NCBI GenBank assembly: GCA_021018815.1
Contig: JAITYX010000030.1
Span: forward strand, 1,875,001 to 1,939,000
DNA: 64,000 nucleotides
Direction of reading: 5' to 3'
DNA from: Talinum fruticosum
Taxonomy: Eukaryota > Streptophyta > Magnoliopsida > Caryophyllales > Talinaceae
Position numbers and translations under genes: made by a program
Part shown: positions 13,163-25,117 of the stretch, piece after piece
How positions within the stretch are numbered: the first letter of the stretch is position 1
Layout: each line of letters starts with the position of its first letter
The notes under the pieces: generated by a model
The model's database searches: none
What the model was told of the DNA's origin: nothing
What the model saw: the letters and a program-made list of their open reading frames with translations, nothing else

Positions 13163-14276
13163 GCCTCCTCGAAATGAAGAAATTTTAGGTTTCAGTTTTG
13201 TTTAGCTTATGATGATGCATTTATCCATCATGTCAGACCCATCGATTTAGTGCATTCATTTATATGAATCTGCACTCTGATCCATCTTCCCGATCATATA
13301 TATATCCATCTAGAAGCCAGGTATTTTAGACTAGTTTGACTTTACATGAAAAATATAATTTATTTATATTTTATGTTCTTTTGTATTTGTTTATGTTCTT
13401 TTATATTCGTTCATTCTTATTTAACAATTTATTTCTATTCGTTTATGTTCGTTTCTTCTCTTTTATGTTCATTTTTGTTTACATGCGTTTTGTATGTAAA
13501 TTCGAACAGTCCTCCTCCGATTTTATAATAAGAAATGTTAAAAAATATAATTTTTTTATAAAATATATGTTAAAAGACTAAGTTGTCGTAAAATTTCATT
13601 GAGAATGAAAAGAGTCAATAAAAAAAAGAGAAAAGAAGCATTAATATAATTTCAAAACTGGTAAACTAATGGTTAATATATCATTGGGAATTTTAAATTG
13701 ATAGATATTGTGAAACAAAAAGTAATATATATTATAAAATGGAGGAAATATAATAAATTTAAAAAATATCTAAAAGAAAATAAAAGAAAGAAATATACAA
13801 TAAATTCGAGTAACTTTATTGAATTTTTAATTTCTTCCATATATACCTCTGAGTTCTGATCAGTTTCCATGCACTTTTCCTGGATAATATAACATCGTTG
13901 ACTTTTGATTTTTCTTTGTAAAAAAAAAAAAAACAAGAGAGACAGTTATTTATTACTACCTTAAATATCTGTGCATGTATAAATCTTTACTGCCTTACCG
14001 ATCGAAGACTCCAGAAGAAATTGGAATTACATGTATTATGGTTGATATATAATTTCGATTCTACCAAAAGTCAACACATAGTATGAAAATCCAACTCATA
14101 AAATTTAAAGGTCAAAATAGATTGGAAAAACAAAATATTGAAAATAGAGGACAAGGCCACTTTCAAGACTTATTCAAAAAGTTTATAACATTATAAATTT
14201 CACTTACGAAATTTGTACACGATATTAGTCCTTTTCTATACCGAAGGGATAAAATGTCGCATTTATAAATGTATAA

Positions 14277-14597
14277 AGTCATATATAAACGTAAATATAA
14301 CGTAATTGAAAAAGAGATTGGACGAAATAGCAGATATATATGTACGATGGTAACTTGATTTTGACAAAGTTTGAATCCGACCATCTCTTTTTCAATCTAA
14401 TATTAATCAAGTACTAATTGGTCTTATATGATACTAATGACTACCTTTTGTGGGTATGGGGTTATAAGTTCCCGTCGTACTAATTAAAGTCGTACATAAA
14501 CATAAATATAACATAATTGAAAAAGAGAGTGGACGAAAAAGCAGGTACATACATATGAATAACTTAAATTTACAAAATTTGAATTCGACCATCTCAA
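14277..14597. repeat. Direct repeat pair of ~110 bp
   Basis: 14277-14387 and 14490-14597 share AATTGAAAAAGAGA.TGGACG, the preceding ATAAACRTAAATATAACRTA and a closing CGACCATCTC. The offset is 213 bp. The second copy lies inside the hairpin element at 14403-14743 and the first lies outside it. Confidence 0.75.
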
Positions 14598-14743
14598 CAG
14601 TTAAGTTATATTATGGTAATAATTAAAAAGAGTACGTTACGCTTACTCTTGACAAATTAGTACGACAAGAATGTATACAACCTCGATATCCACAAAAGGA
14701 ATAGTCATTAGAATCATATAAGACCAATTAGTACATTGATTAA
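14403..14743. mobile_element. Hairpin MITE with ~85-90 bp terminal inverted repeats
   Basis: The left arm from 14403 (TTAATCAAGTACTAATTGGT...) matches the reverse complement of the right arm ending at 14743 for about 85 bp, including TGGTCTTATATGAT.CTAATG, CCTTTTGTGG and CGTCGTACTAATT. The termini are TTAATCAA/TTGATTAA. The 341 bp element has no coding capacity. The family is not recognised. Confidence 0.65.
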
Positions 14744-16227
14744 CACTATAGAAGCTAATTAATTTGATTCTTTTTGTTTAAAGTATAGAGGCCAAAATAT
14801 TGACCTATTCAAGGTCAATTGTTAGTGCAATTTTTCCTCAACCCATTAATTAATCAAGTAGAAGAAAAGGGGGGCATGAAATGATCAAAATAAAAGCATA
14901 TAATAAAAATATAAAAAATAGAGGAAGGGCAGAGAGGAGTAATTGCATGAGTTGACTTGGAAGGCAATGAAGATGTGGCAGAAAATGGAGTATTAGTATT
15001 AGAATTACATACATACAATTATGACCGGAGTTTGGTGAGAGTTGGCCTCCCATGCAAATTTCAGTGCCTCTCATATGCTCATTTTGCTCCCTTTCATTTA
15101 TTGAATTTCTGCCTAGCATACCATGTTCTTCCCTGTCCCTACTTTTCTCTCTCTACTGAATTGTGAACACGTACGTACTCAGTGGACTTCGATTCTTCAC
15201 GGTGGTCATATTAGAAAGTTATCTTAGGAGTAATCGGTGAAGATTTAAGTAAAATCTACGTCTTTAGAGACAGTAAGAGCCGTTAGGAGTTGGGTGTTAT
15301 TTAGTCGTACCTATGAAGCCTGTTATCACCAAATTTGTCAAGCTAAAAGCCGTATTGGGCATGCAAAGTTTAGTCGTCTTTAATGGATTGTATTTCTTCC
15401 ATTTTTGCTAATTTTTATTTTGATAAAAGTAGTTGATTAATTAGTAATTACGAAGCCTACACCTATTAATTTCTTTTAATAAATATCCGTATCTAAGGAA
15501 GGCCCGCTGGTATAGACCAGTGAGGTACAAAGAAAAAGTATACGAAAAGAAGTTTGTAAGTAAGTTTGATTTGCTTCAAAAGAGCAACAAAAGTACATAT
15601 TAAAAGTTAATTTTACTTCCTAGCATGCATTTCAAAATATCTAATCGAGTACGCACTCTTATATAAAAACAACATGTAATTCTTTACCTGTTTCACTTCT
15701 CAAAAAAAATGTTATAATGACTTTCGAAACGACAACAACTCTGTTTATTTTATCTGATTTGCTCGTATTAAGAGAATGCTATATATCACTAAGTAGATAT
15801 GAAAAGAAAAACTTAAAATAAAAGAGTAGACATGGCTAGGCTAGGCTAGGAGCATAGTTAGGGGAGGGGGACGAGGAGAGTAGCTAGGTCGGGTCGAGTT
15901 GTCAAAAATGATTAAATGTAAGGGTAATCAATGATAATGCCAATTTGCAAAATGATAGTGTGAGTTTGGATGGCCCCATGGACATGTAGACTTTGATGAC
16001 AACCCACAATCACCATCCTCCCATTGGTCCCCTATTCATTGCCTACCCATTGCCACAATCTTTTTCTTTTTTTTTTTGGAACTAAAACCACCATTGCCAC
16101 AACAATCTTTATAAAAAAGAGAGAAAAAAACTAGCTCATGGGTCATGCCTATTCAATATCTATCCATGGAGTTCAATATGGGTCATGCCACAATATCTTG
16201 CCATGTAACTTTTTGAAGTTTTTCCTT

Positions 16228-16231
<4 letters not shown>

Positions 16232-16306
<75 letters not shown>
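16232..16306. repeat. (TA)n microsatellite
   Basis: About 37 uninterrupted TA units. Confidence 0.97.
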
Positions 16307-16309
<3 letters not shown>

Positions 16310-18828
16310 TGGTTGTAAACGAGTTATTTACTCGATCCCAGATATTTTGGAATATCTGTAAAAGAGGGACGAATAATTCATTTTGAAAGAACTTGTTGTC
16401 AACTTCTTTGAAATATGAATATATCTAATTCAGAAAAAACGAATTTGCATAGCAATGAAATGACGGTTTTCATCAAAACAAATGCAAATTAATAGACACT
16501 TTCTACCTTTCTCATATAGTCATCTATATCCATCATCCTTAGAAAAAAGAAAATAAATATGCTTATGGTATATTGTCAATGTATATCGACCTCATAAATA
16601 GGTCATATTTGGTTTTAATTTTGGGTAGTGTCAGGTTTAAGTCAATAAAATTTTGGGTTGGTTGATAATTTTTTCAATAAATTTATCTTATAAAAATAAA
16701 TAACTTCGATGAAAAATATTCGGTCTAATCATTTGCATGTCCTTGGACCTGAAGTGATGAAGATGTTGCAAAGTCCCTCTTCAATAACCTTGTAACATTA
16801 TTCAATGTGACTGTTATTGACAGAATATCAAACCTCTCATTAAAAAAACTGATACCATGTCAAGGTGTAATTTAAAGCTTGAATTAGTATAATGTGCAAA
16901 ATATCGAAAAATAGGCCTATTGCGTACTTTATTTATATTACTTTCTAATTTTTTTCCTAACACCTTTTAATTACTCGACTTTTTAAAGTTCGTTTCAACT
17001 TATTCAATTTTTTAAAATTTCTTTGTAATTTCTTTCAACTTTTACAATCATTCCCATTCTCTCCGACTCTTCACGCTTCCAACTCCGTTCTTCCAACTGC
17101 AAATTAAGAACAATCTTTTAGTACACTTAGTTTTATAGGCTAGACTTCCGTTAAAACTAGTGTAGTCTCTATGCCCTCTATTGTCCATTGACGACCTACT
17201 AAATTCACCCTAAAAAAGGACCCAATAAATAGACGATTATCCTACCAACCAATTAACTATATCTAGTTCGTTCTAGGCCATCTCTAACAATTCAAAAACA
17301 GTTTTTCCTGCATATTTATTCTTGATGACTAGCCTCTATATATATATATGCATAGATATTTTTTGTATATTTTAGGCATAAATTATGCCCCCTCACCTTG
17401 TCGTTTTATACTCCATTCGTCCAAAAAAATTGTTAAAATCAGTCTAACAGGGTATAATTTTGACAACTTTTTACGATAGAGAGAGTACTATTTTCTTAAC
17501 AGCTTTTTTACGACAGAAAGAGTACTATTCTCTTAAATTCGTGGCCAATGGTTTTGCAGGGCATTGGATGAGGTTGCTTATTATCACACACTCACTTCAA
17601 CATCTAGTAATTTGCGACGTTTTCATGCAAATAATAATAATAATTGTCTTATCAACTTTATAATTATGTGACATTTATGAACGTTGTAATTATTAGCCAA
17701 GATTATTGGAGAACTTTTAATAGAGTTTTTAATGGAGCATTTTCGGATAGCAGTAGCTATCTCTGTTAAACTTGTTATGGGCACGTAGCACTCCAAGAAA
17801 GCTATGCATCTCCACGAGTTCTCCATCATTTGTCTATGTTTTTCCTCAAAATAGCTTCTCCTAGCTAGTAAGACTACGAAGGGGTCATTTTTTCAGGTTC
17901 AGATCAGGTTGACTGTTATACCGTATTTAATATTGTTGATATGGTTGGAACTTTTGCTGAGTCTATATTAGTCTTAACCCCCAAATAAAAAGCTCCGTTG
18001 CTCTTATTGGAAAAATTAAGAAGAAAGATTGTTTAGTTTCAAAAGTTGGTGTAACGCCCCTACCCCGGATAGGGACGCCACATCGCCTTAAGGCTGATTT
18101 AGGGAACAACTTGCCAAACATAACCTGTTTGGTAAATTATTGAAAGTTGAGCTAGAAACCCCTTTCTTTTTGATAGACAATGCTACGACGAGTGCTTGAG
18201 CCCACACGACTTCACATTAACTTTTGGGTTCGAGACAACCTTACACCATAAAACAAAGTACAATAATAACAGAGTTTTGGTGGGACCACTAAGGCCAAAT
18301 CAGAGCGTCTACAAATGCCAACCTACATCTAGCTACAAACATGCTCGATTACCAAATAAGCCTTACATATCATGCTCAAAAGCATACACAATTAAACATA
18401 AGCAATCATTGCATTTAAAGTTCCTTGTATCTAAAAGGGCATCAAAACGGCCTCCAAAATGACAACATTTTCCAAGAAGCTCACTATTTCTATGGATCTG
18501 AAAAGATGAAAAAGTAAGGGAATAAGCAACCACAGCTCAATGGGAGTCCTTCGCCTCCCAAAAACCAAACTAACTTTGTATGCTTACATATATATAGTAT
18601 AATAGCAATCAATACTTAATGACCATAATATTAGTAATCAAGTCGTATCATAAAAATAATCTTACCTTACTCTACCCTTAATCGAATGGGAAAGCCATAA
18701 TGCATTTGAACTCCAGCGAACCACATTTCCTTCATAAGTGTGACCAATCAATTCCCAATCTAAAACTTAGCTTAATTTTTATCATCTTTAATTTCTTTGG
18801 GCAAAAACTAGTGCTCTGGTACTCAAAT

Positions 18829-19443
18829 GACGCCTGTGAGCCGACCCAACGTACTACGGTACTGGGATTCGGAGCCACTCACGCGTGTGTACAAGTTTCC
18901 TATCCGGGAGGACTTGTAATCTAGGAGTGAAAGCCACTGCCCTCAGGCCGGAATATGTCACCTTCCTAGATTTTGTATTTCGACGCCTATGAGTCGACCC
19001 AACGTACCACAGTACAGGGATTCGGAACCACTCATGCGTATACCCAAGTATACTACCCGGAAGGACTTGTAATCTAAGAGTGAAAGCCGCTACCCGTGGG
19101 TCGGAATATGTCACCTTCCTAGACTTGGTATTTCGACGCCTGTGAGCCGACCCAATGTACGACGGTACAGGGATTCGAAAACACTCACGCGTATACTCAA
19201 GCTTCCTATCCGGGAGGACTCGTAATCTAGGAGTGAAAGCCGCTGCCCTCAGGCCGGAATAAGTCACCTTCCTAGATTTCGTATTTTGACGCCTGTGAGC
19301 CGACCCAACGTACCACGGTATTGGGACTCGGAACCACTCACGCGTATACCCAAGTTTACTACCCGGAAGGACTCATGATCTAGGAGTGAAAGCCGCCACC
19401 CGTATGCTGGAATATCCCCTCATGTCACCTTCCTAGATTTCGT
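18829..19443. repeat. 153-bp tandem repeat, four copies, inside the solo LTR
   Basis: Unit starts (GACGCCTRTGAG) are at 18829, 18982, 19135 and 19288, exactly 153 bp apart. Each unit contains CGACCCAA.GTAC.ACGGTA, CACTCACGCGT, CCGGGAGGACT and GGAGTGAAAGCCGC with substitutions. 153 is divisible by three, which is why a minus-strand ORF (18854-19267) stays open through the array. Confidence 0.95.
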
Positions 19444-19676
19444 ACCGGCAAAGTGCTCAAACCCAAGAAATCAACTTTTCATTTAACATTATGGTTGTTA
19501 TCTCTATCATTTCTTTACATATGTATTTGGTAAATTGTTTCATGAGGCCCAAAGCCATACTTCAAGTCTTAAACTCAATTCTCAACACAACATACAAGGT
19601 TTACAAGAATCACGGGACAAAGTCCACAGGTTGTGGGGGTCCAAAATGGCTTTAGAGGTCTCCACAGACCTTCCCA

Positions 19677-19945
19677 CAGCCCGTGGAGATCTATGGTTGG
19701 CTCTAAAGGTCACCAAGGGCCTTCCCATGGTCAGTGGAAACTTCTGGGGGCCACCACGGACTACCCCACAGCCGGTGGGAGCACCCGCGGTGGCTATTTT
19801 GGGCTAAATAAAGCGCTGCTGGCCACCACGGCCAACCCCACAGCTTGTGGGGGTACCCGTGGTGGGTGTTTTGGGTTAAATAAATCACTGCTGGCCACCA
19901 CGGCCTACCCCACATCCTGTGGGGGTACCCGTGGTAGGTGGCAGT
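19677..19945. repeat. 72-bp tandem repeat inside the solo LTR
   Basis: GGCCACCACGG recurs at 19749, 19821 and 19893 (period 72). Each time CCCCACA..., GTGGGGGTACCCGTGGT and, in the first two, TTTTGGG.TAAATAAA follow. Degenerate partial units extend upstream to about 19677. It is GC-rich with short palindromes, and this period is also a multiple of three. Confidence 0.85.
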
Positions 19946-21163
19946 GGCTCCGAAACTCTATTTTCTTATCTTCTACCTATCTTGTCCTTGTGGGATGTAT
20001 ATGAAAGGTTCATTTCAGCATTCTAGGTAGCATATTAGCTCAATAAAACTCATTAAAATACACATGCAAGAGACATACTTTGCATACCAAGTTTTGAGCA
20101 AACACACATTTTCGATCATCGATCCCCAAGAACATTATAACAAGTATATTCTCTAACAAATGTCAAACCCAACCTCAACAAAACCATAATTTCACAAAGA
20201 TTTAAACACATTTGATACTTTCATCTTCATGTATGAAATTTTACCAACAAAACAGAAGCATAACCAAGTACATGATGATGATCATGTTTCTACTCCTTTT
20301 CCCTCTCTAACATCCTCCTACCATATTTATATTAATGAACTACTCCAAAACACATGCATGCAACAATTTCTTGAAATTTTGAGCGTTCAGGGTTGGTCTA
20401 CAAGCACACTTACGAAATTCATTTTGGTTGGAAATTAATATAGATTAGGGAGAAGAAGGAAACCCACCTTAATTATGATTGGTGTTAAGTCCTTGATGAT
20501 TGTATTCTTGACCCTTCCTTCAATTTTTCTACCTTTATTCTTACCTCTATCCTCGGTGCAAGTGATTAAAGATGAAGGAGTTGAAACTTGGACAAGGGAG
20601 GTTGAAGCAAAATGTCTCCTTTGATTTCCTTCTCTCCTCCCTCTATTTGGAGTTTCTGGATTTCCTTTTGCAGAGAAAATGAGCCACCCTTTTGGTTTGT
20701 GCCTTACCTTTCATCCATGCACCAGATTTGGGGTGGGTGCAATGATTGTGAAGCATGGGGGACTAGGAGCTAGTAGGCTAGGGATGATGGTTGCAGTAGT
20801 AGGCCAAGAAAAGGGGTACAAACTATCAGAATTTTATTTTTCTTTTTGCCTAAATGCTCAAATTTTGGGAAGATATGAGCATGTTTTGCATGTTTAAAAC
20901 TTAGGATGTTAATAAAGCTATAGTGCTATTCCATCTAAGCAATTAGCAAGCCAAATAAATATTTTCTAAGCTTACTCTTAATATTATTTCCAACTAAGTT
21001 AACCGTTAATTAACAAATTTGTAGATAAACACATATATATAAGCTAATAAGCACATTATGAATTTTATTGTAACCATCTATTAAATTAAGTCTCTTAGAG
21101 AATAAATCATATATATTAATCAATTATTTTTTTCTTAATATTTTTTTAGGGTGTTACAGTTGG

Positions 21164-22857
21164 ATTGTTTATTTTTGATTTGGATTGTTTATTTTTTGAT
21201 ACTCTTAAACTTTGTAAGTCCTTTGAATTTCATTTGTTCATGCATTTTTGTCGACTCATTACTCCATCTACAACTGTATGTTTCTTCTTGTATATCATGG
21301 GTTGAAGATGTTCATAATTCCGTGTCTGAATTGGTTGTCAAATATGTATCTACTTACTAATGGTGATAAATAATATTCCCTCATGTTTCATAAAGAAAAA
21401 ATAAACTACTTTGTATGAAATACTGTATAATTATCATAAATATATGATATCTATGATAATTATATAAAAACATGTCTCGTATATTATGTGAAATATCTTG
21501 ATCCTACAATCTAACTTCAAAAACATTATCTGTCAAAGGGAATAATATTTCAGTAAATATTTTTCCAAGTTTTGTGTCTTTCCTTGTTTCGACTTGGATT
21601 AGTTACCTTGGGATTCAAGCTAGGGATTGCCAATGATGTACCAAGTCTCTATTCGGCAATAGTGTTTAATATTTTGATTAAGTCAAATCACGACATATCC
21701 CAACTTTTATTGTGCGGTACATTGACGTTTAAGATATAAACATCGGTATTTGCATTAACGTTTGCCAAACGTCATGTAACATATATTGTAAAAAGTTGTG
21801 ATTAATGAAATCGATTAGAGAGAAAGGAAGAAGCATCAAAACAAACCCAATATCTATAGTCATCTTCATATGGTCCTCCCGAGAGTATAAACTATTATGT
21901 TTTCCAGGGGATTAATTAGTGTACAATTGTATATTGATTAGTGTACAATACTAATCAGTATACAATTATACATTAATTAGCCTTAGGAGTACATAACAGT
22001 CTGTACTATTGTTCACTAATCAATATACAATTATACTCTAATTAGTATTCAATTATACACTAATCAGTATACAATTATACACTAATTAATTCCGTGAATA
22101 CATGACGATTCGTACTCCGAAAGTACATTAGAATTTTCCCTTTCCCTGTTTGCGTTAATTCGTTCATATTAGCACATTAGGCTCGTATCGATCTAAAACC
22201 CAAAAATCCTATCTTTTCGAGGGAAGAACAACTTTGTCATTAAAATTCATTCTCCTTGCAGTTTTCAATGGTTGTGTGATTGAGATTGTAAGATCCTAAT
22301 GCAGATAGTTTTTGAATCATAGAATCTTATGATTATAAGATTTAAATTCAGGATATGACAATTATGTATGTTGCAATTAGACCAGTCCATTTAGGTGGCG
22401 GATAAAATACGGGTCAGTTATACTTCGGGTTAGGATTTAAAAATACTAAATCCTAATCCTAAAGTTTTGGGTTTACCTAACGGATTAGAAGCGTATTTTA
22501 ATGACTTTTTTTCCCTACAATATTATAATCATTAAAATGAGCTCGACTTTTAAAATCTTGTCCAAGACCCTTACTTTTTTTAGCGCGGGTTCAGGTCGAG
22601 TAAATTTTTGTCATATCTAATTGCAACACACCAAAAGGACCCAATTTTTATTTTATGTACTGATCATCAATTCGATCCTAGATAAAATTCATGTACATTC
22701 TGATAAAAATTGGGATCAGAATAATGATACATAAATTATCAAAAAATATATACAATGAGCGAAGATTATTATCGGAATTCTTCCCGATATTTCTTAACTA
22801 ATATGTCAATTAATAAAAATTAGTAGAAAATGTCTAAAAATAACATGTACAGATTAT
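21164..22857. other. Intergenic region between solo LTR and RAV gene
   Basis: No gene seen. It contains a possible small MITE (about 21368-21553, ends TATTCCCT/AGGGAATA), the AT-rich fold-back at 21879-22119, and the 3' flank of the AP2/B3 gene. Confidence 0.6.
21879..22119. repeat. Imperfect fold-back (inverted repeat) element
   Basis: The left arm 21879-21929 and right arm 22072-22119 are imperfect inverted copies sharing GGATTAATTAGTGTA.AATTG and an outer AGTA...TGT.TTC stretch. Between them TACAATTATAC/CTAATCAGTATACAATT motifs recur in both orientations. This is MITE-like, with no clear target duplication. Confidence 0.5.
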
Positions 22858-23938
22858 CTATAAGAATATATCTACACCAAAAAGCCTCATCATCCTCTTT
22901 CCTTCCTTCTTGTCATTTCTGAGGAGAATTTCTTCTCCTCCTTGCAACGAGTCCCTCTCTTCTTCATCAGCTCTTCCCTTCGATCGGAGGCTGATATTCT
23001 CGGAACTATTTTCCGGTGACTCGCTGAATCCATCGTTACATCCTGCAACAATGTCGATCATGCAAAATTTCCTAGCATCTTTTGCATTATTGTTTTCCCT
23101 CAACTCACACATGTAAAATGTGACAGTGTCCTTAGCCTTCAAGTCCTTGTCCTTGACAAACTTGTTCCATCCCCTCGTAAACACGAAACTTTCGCTGCTT
23201 TTCCAGTAACAATAGCGAAATTTCCAACTCCTCATCGAGTTATCGTAGAAAATGAGTTCCACATCTTCTCCGCAGTGATCAGAACCTTGCCCTAGGCAGA
23301 AATTTAGGTCCACATTTTGTGCATCTTTCGAGCTCGTATTGGGAAAATACTTTAGGGCATATCTTTTGGGGATTACTAGTCTATTAAGCTTACCCACATC
23401 ACTAGGGGTAAGTTCTTTCCTGAATAGCTCTTGACAAAAATAGCCCTCGTTTTTGCCACTTTGGCGGTTATGATGAGGGCTTTTTTGGCAACTGCTACCA
23501 ACTTCTGATATGGAGGCTAAGTACTCCAAGAACTTAGTTTTGTAAGACCCGTCCTTGATCATATTCAAGACTTGCTCGGTCGAGTATTGAGCCTGAAATT
23601 TGGGCTCGTAATTTAAGGTGAGGGGGTCCAAGGGAAGTTCCGGTGGGGGTCTACTGAGGTTCCCCCGGCCGTCTGAGCTTGATGGCGGCGCTGTCGTAGG
23701 CAGCGGCCGCCTCGGCCTCGGTCTTGAAGGTGCCAAGCCAGATCCTTTGGTGGTTGGCATAGATTTGGGCTCCCCAATTCCCGTTCTGTTGAGGCACAAC
23801 CCCTTTGTATTTTGAGGAGGATGAGGAAATCCCAGGTTGTCTTTGACGTTTTGTGAGCTTTTGAGGTGGAGAGTTGGAACTGTTTGAATATGAGGCTTCT
23901 CTTCTTGTCATTATTGTGGTTGATGTTCCCTCCTCCAT
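22858..23938 (-). CDS. AP2/ERF + B3 transcription factor (RAV class)
   Basis: Nuclear DNA-binding protein with an AP2 domain (~residues 42-90: [39 protein letters not shown]) and a B3 domain (~165-280: [40 protein letters not shown]). It ends in RLFGVDIF, the RLFGV repression motif known from RAV proteins. It most resembles Arabidopsis At1g50680/At1g51120 ([16 protein letters not shown]). The start MEEGTS at 23938 is chosen because a splice acceptor (TTTTTTTTACAG) sits 14 bases upstream. Two frame breaks occur at five-base runs, 23662-23666 and 23622-23626. One extra base in each restores the family motif HRNFPW between the domains and gives 1083 bases (360 residues), so I treat them as sequencing artefacts. 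Expected role: repressor in growth or flowering control (inferred from the family). Confidence 0.88.
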
Positions 23939-25117
23939 TTGTATTTTTCCCTGTAAAAAAAATACAAAAATTGCAGCATTATTGGGATCATAGAGGAGAC
24001 GAGTTTTTTTTTTAATTATTTTTTTTAAGAGGGGAAGAGCTACAAAGGGAAAAAGAAGATGAACAAAAGAAAGAGTTGAATAAGAAGGAAGCATTAATAC
24101 CATTACAAATAAAACTTGATTACCAATAAGGTGTTAGATTGACACGTAACAGTCTCACTCCACTAAGAAAGAAAACACAAATTCGAATCTCTGAGATCAT
24201 AATTATTAAAAGGATTTTTAAGGAGAATATAAATTTAAATCTCCAGAAGCACACTCCGCCGAAGCGAGGGCTTTTAAAGAGAGCATAAGTTTGAATCTCT
24301 AAAAGCGCACTTCACCAAAAGCGAGAGTTATTAAGGAGAATACAAATTTGAATATCTAGAAGCACACTCTGCCAGAAACGAAGGCTTTTAAGGAGAACAC
24401 AAATTCGAATCTCTAGAAGCACACTCCACCGGAAGCGAGGGCTTTTAAGCAGAATACAAATTCGAATTTTTAGAAGCGCACTTCACCGGAAGGGATGCCT
24501 TTTAAGGAGAACACAAATTTGAATCTCTAGAAGCACACCCTGCCAGAAGCGACGCCTTTTAAGGACAACACAAATTCAAATATCTAGAAGTGGACTACAC
24601 TAAAAATTTGAATATCTAAAAGTGCACTCCACCGGAAACGAGGGCTTTTAAGACACTTCTTTGTAAGGAAAAAATGATTTAATTTAGGTTGTTCAACTCA
24701 TCTAATTATGAGCATCATGACCTATATATTTATACTAAGGGATATAAAATACAAAACATATACTTAATCGAGTAGAATTTTGGTGTTAGTTAACTACTTA
24801 TTAGTTATAAAACAAAACATAATTCCTACAAAACTTGGTAAACGACGCCGACATTGATTCCCAAGGAAGGATAAAATCCCCTTTAAAATATCCTGATTTT
24901 TCCTAAGTTTACTCACAGTCTAATTCTTCCACCTACCCACTAACACATCTTTTCTAAAAACAGTGGAGAGGAGGGAGGACACAACCACGGTAAAATATCA
25001 TGGTCTCGGGTCTATAGATTTTGGAAGACAAGAACAATATTTCGAAACATTTTAATAGATTCGGGATAATGGTATAATAAAAATCAATCAATTGTAACTG
25101 AAAGTAAATATTTTTAC
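23939..25117 (-). other. 5' leader and leader intron of the RAV-class gene
   Basis: An acceptor (polypyrimidine run then ACAG) ends at about 23953. A donor (minus-strand CTGAG|GTAAAAATA) is at 25117-25116, predicting a ~1.16 kb leader intron and a non-coding exon from 25118 upward. The intron contains the 57-bp minisatellite. The model is inferred from splice signals only. Confidence 0.45.
24212..24655. repeat. ~57-bp minisatellite, about eight copies
   Basis: The unit contains AGAA.ACAAATTYGAATCTCT, AGAAGCACACTCCACCGGAA and GCGAGGGCTTTTAAG. Anchors (TTYGAATMTCTAGAAGYRCAC) recur near 24231, 24291, 24348, 24404, 24462, 24518 and 24575, with a truncated unit near 24607. The spacing is 55-60 bp and copies are 75-90% alike by eye. 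It lies in the predicted leader intron of the RAV-class gene. Confidence 0.88.

Larger units (their letters stand above)
10136..18044. other. Gene-poor AT-rich region
   Basis: I find no supportable gene in nearly 8 kb. It holds two long TA arrays (11207-11295, 16232-16306), a GA tract (13140-13162), a Stowaway-like MITE (12020-12298), a hairpin MITE with overlapping direct repeats (14277-14743), and otherwise unstructured AT-rich sequence. The ORFs present, such as those at 13336-13581 and 14850-15166, are compositionally random or include microsatellite translation. Confidence 0.65.
18050..21158. mobile_element. Solo LTR of an LTR retrotransposon, 3109 bp
   Basis: The element starts TGTAACGCCCC and ends GGGTGTTACA, i.e. 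TG...CA with the inverted ends TGTAAC/GTTACA typical of plant LTRs. It is flanked by a perfect 5-bp direct duplication GTTGG (18045-18049 and 21159-21163), the hallmark of integrase-mediated insertion. No gag, protease, RT or integrase frame is inside, and I see no second copy of the terminal sequence. A solo LTR left by LTR-LTR recombination is therefore the best reading; a non-autonomous element is the alternative. The LTR carries two tandem arrays (18829-19443; 19677-19945). Confidence 0.8.

Noticed and set aside
18854..19267. 137-codon minus-strand ORF with repeated sequence
   Set aside because: It is translation of the 153-bp minisatellite in the solo LTR, and no independent evidence for a protein is visible.
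19535..20004. Plus-strand ORFs of 90 and 123 codons in the LTR
   Set aside because: They owe their openness to the 72-bp repeat unit being a multiple of three; there is no gag or pol similarity.
7337..23938. CYP86A and RAV-class genes as pseudogenes because of frameshifts
   Set aside because: All motifs are intact, no stop codons arise apart from the homopolymer shifts, and the same kind of break occurs in three other genes of the window.
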